From CAYXXN01 sp964469055 (lineage in GTDB: Bacteria > Acidobacteriota > Thermoanaerobaculia > Multivoradales > JAHEKO01), in assembly GCA_964469055.1 (NCBI GenBank), contig CAYXXN010000121.1, forward strand, positions 1 to 8,509: DNA of 8,509 nt. The letters are read 5' to 3'. The translations under genes and the position numbers were made by a program. Each line of letters starts with the position of its first letter. Positions within the stretch are counted from its first letter, which is position 1. Below are positions 6,734 to 8,509 of the stretch, piece after piece. The notes under the pieces are model-generated. The model had not been told where the DNA came from, did no database searches, and saw only the letters and a program-made list of their open reading frames with translations.

Positions 6734-7737
6734 TCTTCCGTCTCCTGGGGCAAGGGAGGGAGCTGAATGGCAGGCACGCTGCCGTGCGGCCGCAGAAGTT
6801 TAACCCAGTCCCGCCGCGGTCCGCTGTGACGTCGGCTGCGCAGGGCGGCCGGCAGCCGACGCAGGGCGCCCCCCCACGCGCGCAGTTGCAGTCGGGCGTC
6901 GTCCACCGCGCCCGCTCGCAGCCGCCGCCACAACAGGCCCACCTGCGAGACCGCGAGGCGTGGTACCACCGCCGCCAGCGTCGCCGGCGGCCAGCGAGCG
7001 GCGACCAGCAGCAGCCGGTTGCGCCACGACAACTGCGTCTTGAGCGGCGAGCCCCGTACCGCCGTCGCCGAGATCGCGTGCAGGACGACGGCGGCCGGCT
7101 CGAGCACCACACCCAGGCCGTGCGAGCGCGCCTTGAGACAGAGGTCCACGTCCTCGAAGTAGAAGGCGTAGAGCTCCTCCCAGCCGCCGAGGCGCTCGAA
7201 GGCGTCGGCGCGCACCAGGAGCGCGGCGCCGGTCACCGCCAGCACCTCGACCGCCGCCGCCGGCAGGGGGCCGAGCTCGGAGAGCCGGCGGCCGATGCCC
7301 TCGTCCCAGGCCTCGCCCGTGCGCGTGACGTTCAGGCCGAGGCTGTTCACGTGGTCTCCCGCCTCCCAAATCATCAGCCGTGGGCCGGCCACGGCACGTC
7401 GCGGGTCCGCCTCGAGGGCGGCGACCAGGCGGGCGATCGCGTCCGGCTCGACGAGGGCGTCGTTGTTCAGGAAGAACAGGTAGGGGGAACTGCCCCAACG
7501 CGCGCGGCCGGCGCCGATCCCGAGGTTGTTGGCCGCGCCGAAGCCGAGGGCGCGCGGAGAGCGGACGATCCTGAGGGCGGGTTCCGCGGCTTCCGGCGGC
7601 AGCGGCTCGGCGCAGGCGTTGGCAACTACCACGATTTCGAGCGTCACGCCACGACTCGCCGCGAGGCTCCGCAGGCAACGCGCCAGGAACGCCCCGCCAC
7701 CCGGGTGCACGATCACCGTCTGGACCCGCGTCGCCAC
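6730..7737 (-). CDS. GT2 family glycosyltransferase (rhamnosyltransferase-like)
   Basis: A 335-residue cytoplasmic or membrane-associated GT-A fold enzyme. Visible motifs in order: LGFGAANNLGI (64-74), the metal-binding DxD equivalent FFLNNDAL (88-95), the acceptor-side VTGAALLVRADAF (168-180), FYFEDVDLCLKARSHG (192-207), and H220 followed by SWRNRLLL (237-244). This order matches WbbL/rhamnosyltransferase-like GT2 enzymes that build O-antigen or other surface glycans from nucleotide sugars. The first-strand motif is unusual: relatives have VVDNAS, here it is VVANAC (residues 37-42), so the Asp that usually contacts the nucleotide is Ala. A semi-hydrophobic region at about 240-272 could touch the membrane. 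The start is GTG 7737, 14 bases after the preceding stop, with no strong Shine-Dalgarno sequence (only a GAGAG nearby). The donor and acceptor sugars are unknown. Confidence 0.87.
   Translation of the reverse strand: MATRVQTVIVHPGGGAFLARCLRSLAASRGVTLEIVVVANACAEPLPPEAAEPALRIVRSPRALGFGAANNLGIGAGRARWGSSPYLFFLNNDALVEPDAIARLVAALEADPRRAVAGPRLMIWEAGDHVNSLGLNVTRTGEAWDEGIGRRLSELGPLPAAAVEVLAVTGAALLVRADAFERLGGWEELYAFYFEDVDLCLKARSHGLGVVLEPAAVVLHAISATAVRGSPLKTQLSWRNRLLLVAARWPPATLAAVVPRLAVSQVGLLWRRLRAGAVDDARLQLRAWGGALRRLPAALRSRRHSGPRRDWVKLLRPHGSVPAIQLPPLPQETEE
6742..6746 (-). promoter_or_regulatory. Shine-Dalgarno sequence AGGAG for the subtilase
   Basis: On the minus strand AGGAG is followed by an eight-base spacer and then ATG at 6733. 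It lies inside the last codons of the upstream glycosyltransferase, whose TGA overlaps the ATG as ATGA. This fixes the subtilase start and indicates that it is translated from the same message, by coupling or by fresh initiation. Confidence 0.8.
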
Positions 7738-7751
7738 CGGCGTGCTCTCGC

Positions 7752-8509
7752 TCAGAGGACGACCCGGCGCAGGACCAAGGTCGAGTCCGTGAGCCAGCCC
7801 GGCCGTGGGATCGAGTCGGCCGGGCGCTCGCCGACCGCCCCGCGGCGGGCGACTGGCAGACCGTAGGACTGATCCGCCATGGTCAGGGTCGGGCGGGCGG
7901 GTGAGGCCGTGACGAGCTCCAACTCGAACCCCGCCGTCGGCACCGCGTGATAGATCAGCGCGAGCCGCTCACCCAGTGCGGTTTGCAGCGCTCGGCCATC
8001 GACGGCAGCTCCCGTGAGGCCCCCGGGAGCCTCCACCAGGAGCCGCATCACCTCGCCACCGCGTGGCGACCGTACGCTGAGCCGCAGGCGACGACCGGTC
8101 CCTTCCGGTTCATCGGCCAGCACATCGACGGCCGGCGGCTCGAGCCCGACGGCCTCGGCCGGAGCGTTCAGCCCCTCCCGGTCCGGCGCGATGACCGCCG
8201 GCAGCTCGCGCCGCACCAGGGCGTCGCCGAGCGCGCGGCGCGTCCACTCGTCCGCCGTCTCGTCGAAACTCCACCACCCGGCCTCCTCCGAGTCGCCTTC
8301 CCTTGCCCAGAGATCAGTTTCTACCCAGAACAGAGTGTCGACCCGCGGCCGCTCCGGGCTAGGCGCGTCACGAGACACCAGCCAGATCCCCAAGGCCAGC
8401 CCCGCGAGCGCGAGGGTCACCGCCGGCCGCCAGCGCCAGGCCCGGGCGAGAGCGCCGAGGAGCGGCCACACCAAAGTGAGGGCGAGCGCCGTCGGCGCGG
8501 CAACGAAGG
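7752..8509 (-). CDS. Membrane protein, probably C-terminal part of an M28-type membrane peptidase (5' partial)
   Basis: The frame stays open to the window edge and gives 251 visible residues. The first good start-like codon inside (TTG 8474) is probably internal, because the upstream residues FVAAPTALALT continue a membrane helix. Two helices are visible (fragment residues 1-20 and about 28-45), followed by about 205 soluble residues. The soluble part opens with RVDTLFWVETDLWAREGDSE and contains WWSFDETADEWTRRALG, GRRLRLSVRSPRGG, ADQSYGLP, and a C-terminal DSTLVLRRVVL. This pattern resembles the beta-rich domain after the last helices of multi-spanning M28 peptidases (ERMP1/FXNA-like architecture), in which a zinc peptidase domain lies N-terminal to several helices. 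The catalytic domain is outside the window, so the peptidase assignment is inference from memory of the family. It is the first visible gene of the minus-strand unit. Confidence 0.5.
   Translation of the reverse strand, partial: FVAAPTALALTLVWPLLGALARAWRWRPAVTLALAGLALGIWLVSRDAPSPERPRVDTLFWVETDLWAREGDSEEAGWWSFDETADEWTRRALGDALVRRELPAVIAPDREGLNAPAEAVGLEPPAVDVLADEPEGTGRRLRLSVRSPRGGEVMRLLVEAPGGLTGAAVDGRALQTALGERLALIYHAVPTAGFELELVTASPARPTLTMADQSYGLPVARRGAVGERPADSIPRPGWLTDSTLVLRRVVL

Noticed and set aside
6784..7866. Open plus-strand frame of about 360 codons opposite the GT2 gene
   Set aside because: The Arg/Gln/Ala-rich translation matches nothing I recognise, and the minus strand carries a complete GT2 enzyme with ordered motifs.

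Overview
The window is about 8.5 kb of high-GC bacterial DNA. It reads like a contig from an environmental (metagenome-assembled) genome, and a run of ten Ns at 3762-3771 marks a scaffold join. The GC-rich third positions, the short secretion-tail motif FDDGFESGDTSEW at the end of the subtilase, and an alkaline-phosphatase-superfamily protein ending in LKALGYVE together suggest Acidobacteriota (Thermoanaerobaculia-like). This is inference from style. No rRNA or marker gene is present to settle it.

The left half (about 2-5193) is one plus-strand unit with overlapping or abutting reading frames. It holds the C-terminal part of a GT-C-fold (GT39/ArnT-like) membrane glycosyltransferase, cut by the window edge, then a second complete GT39-like membrane protein, then a large predicted lipoprotein of the sulfatase/alkaline phosphatase superfamily. 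The last protein is interrupted by the N run: its frame changes across the gap, so the true number of missing bases is not ten. Its active-site loop carries Thr where formylglycine sulfatases carry Cys. The three genes look like an envelope-glycan or glycolipid module: two transferases that would use polyprenyl-phosphate sugars outside the membrane, plus a surface-anchored hydrolase or transferase of the AlkP superfamily.

The right half (5207-8509) is a minus-strand unit. Reading leftwards it holds the C-terminal part of a membrane protein resembling the C-terminal region of M28-type membrane peptidases (cut by the window edge), a GT2 family glycosyltransferase, and a secreted S8 subtilase of the bacillopeptidase F type. 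The GT2 stop and the subtilase start overlap as ATGA, behind a clear AGGAG Shine-Dalgarno sequence. The two units converge, with only 13 bases between the stop codons at 5193 and 5207.

Essentially the whole window is coding. I saw no tRNA, rRNA, CRISPR array, insertion sequence, or convincing promoter or terminator hairpin. No recognisable undescribed system (defence, mobile or otherwise) stands out. The most unusual points are the Thr-type AlkP lipoprotein with extra beta-rich modules, the GT2 enzyme lacking its usual first-strand Asp, and the GT2-subtilase coupling with a lower-GC subtilase gene.
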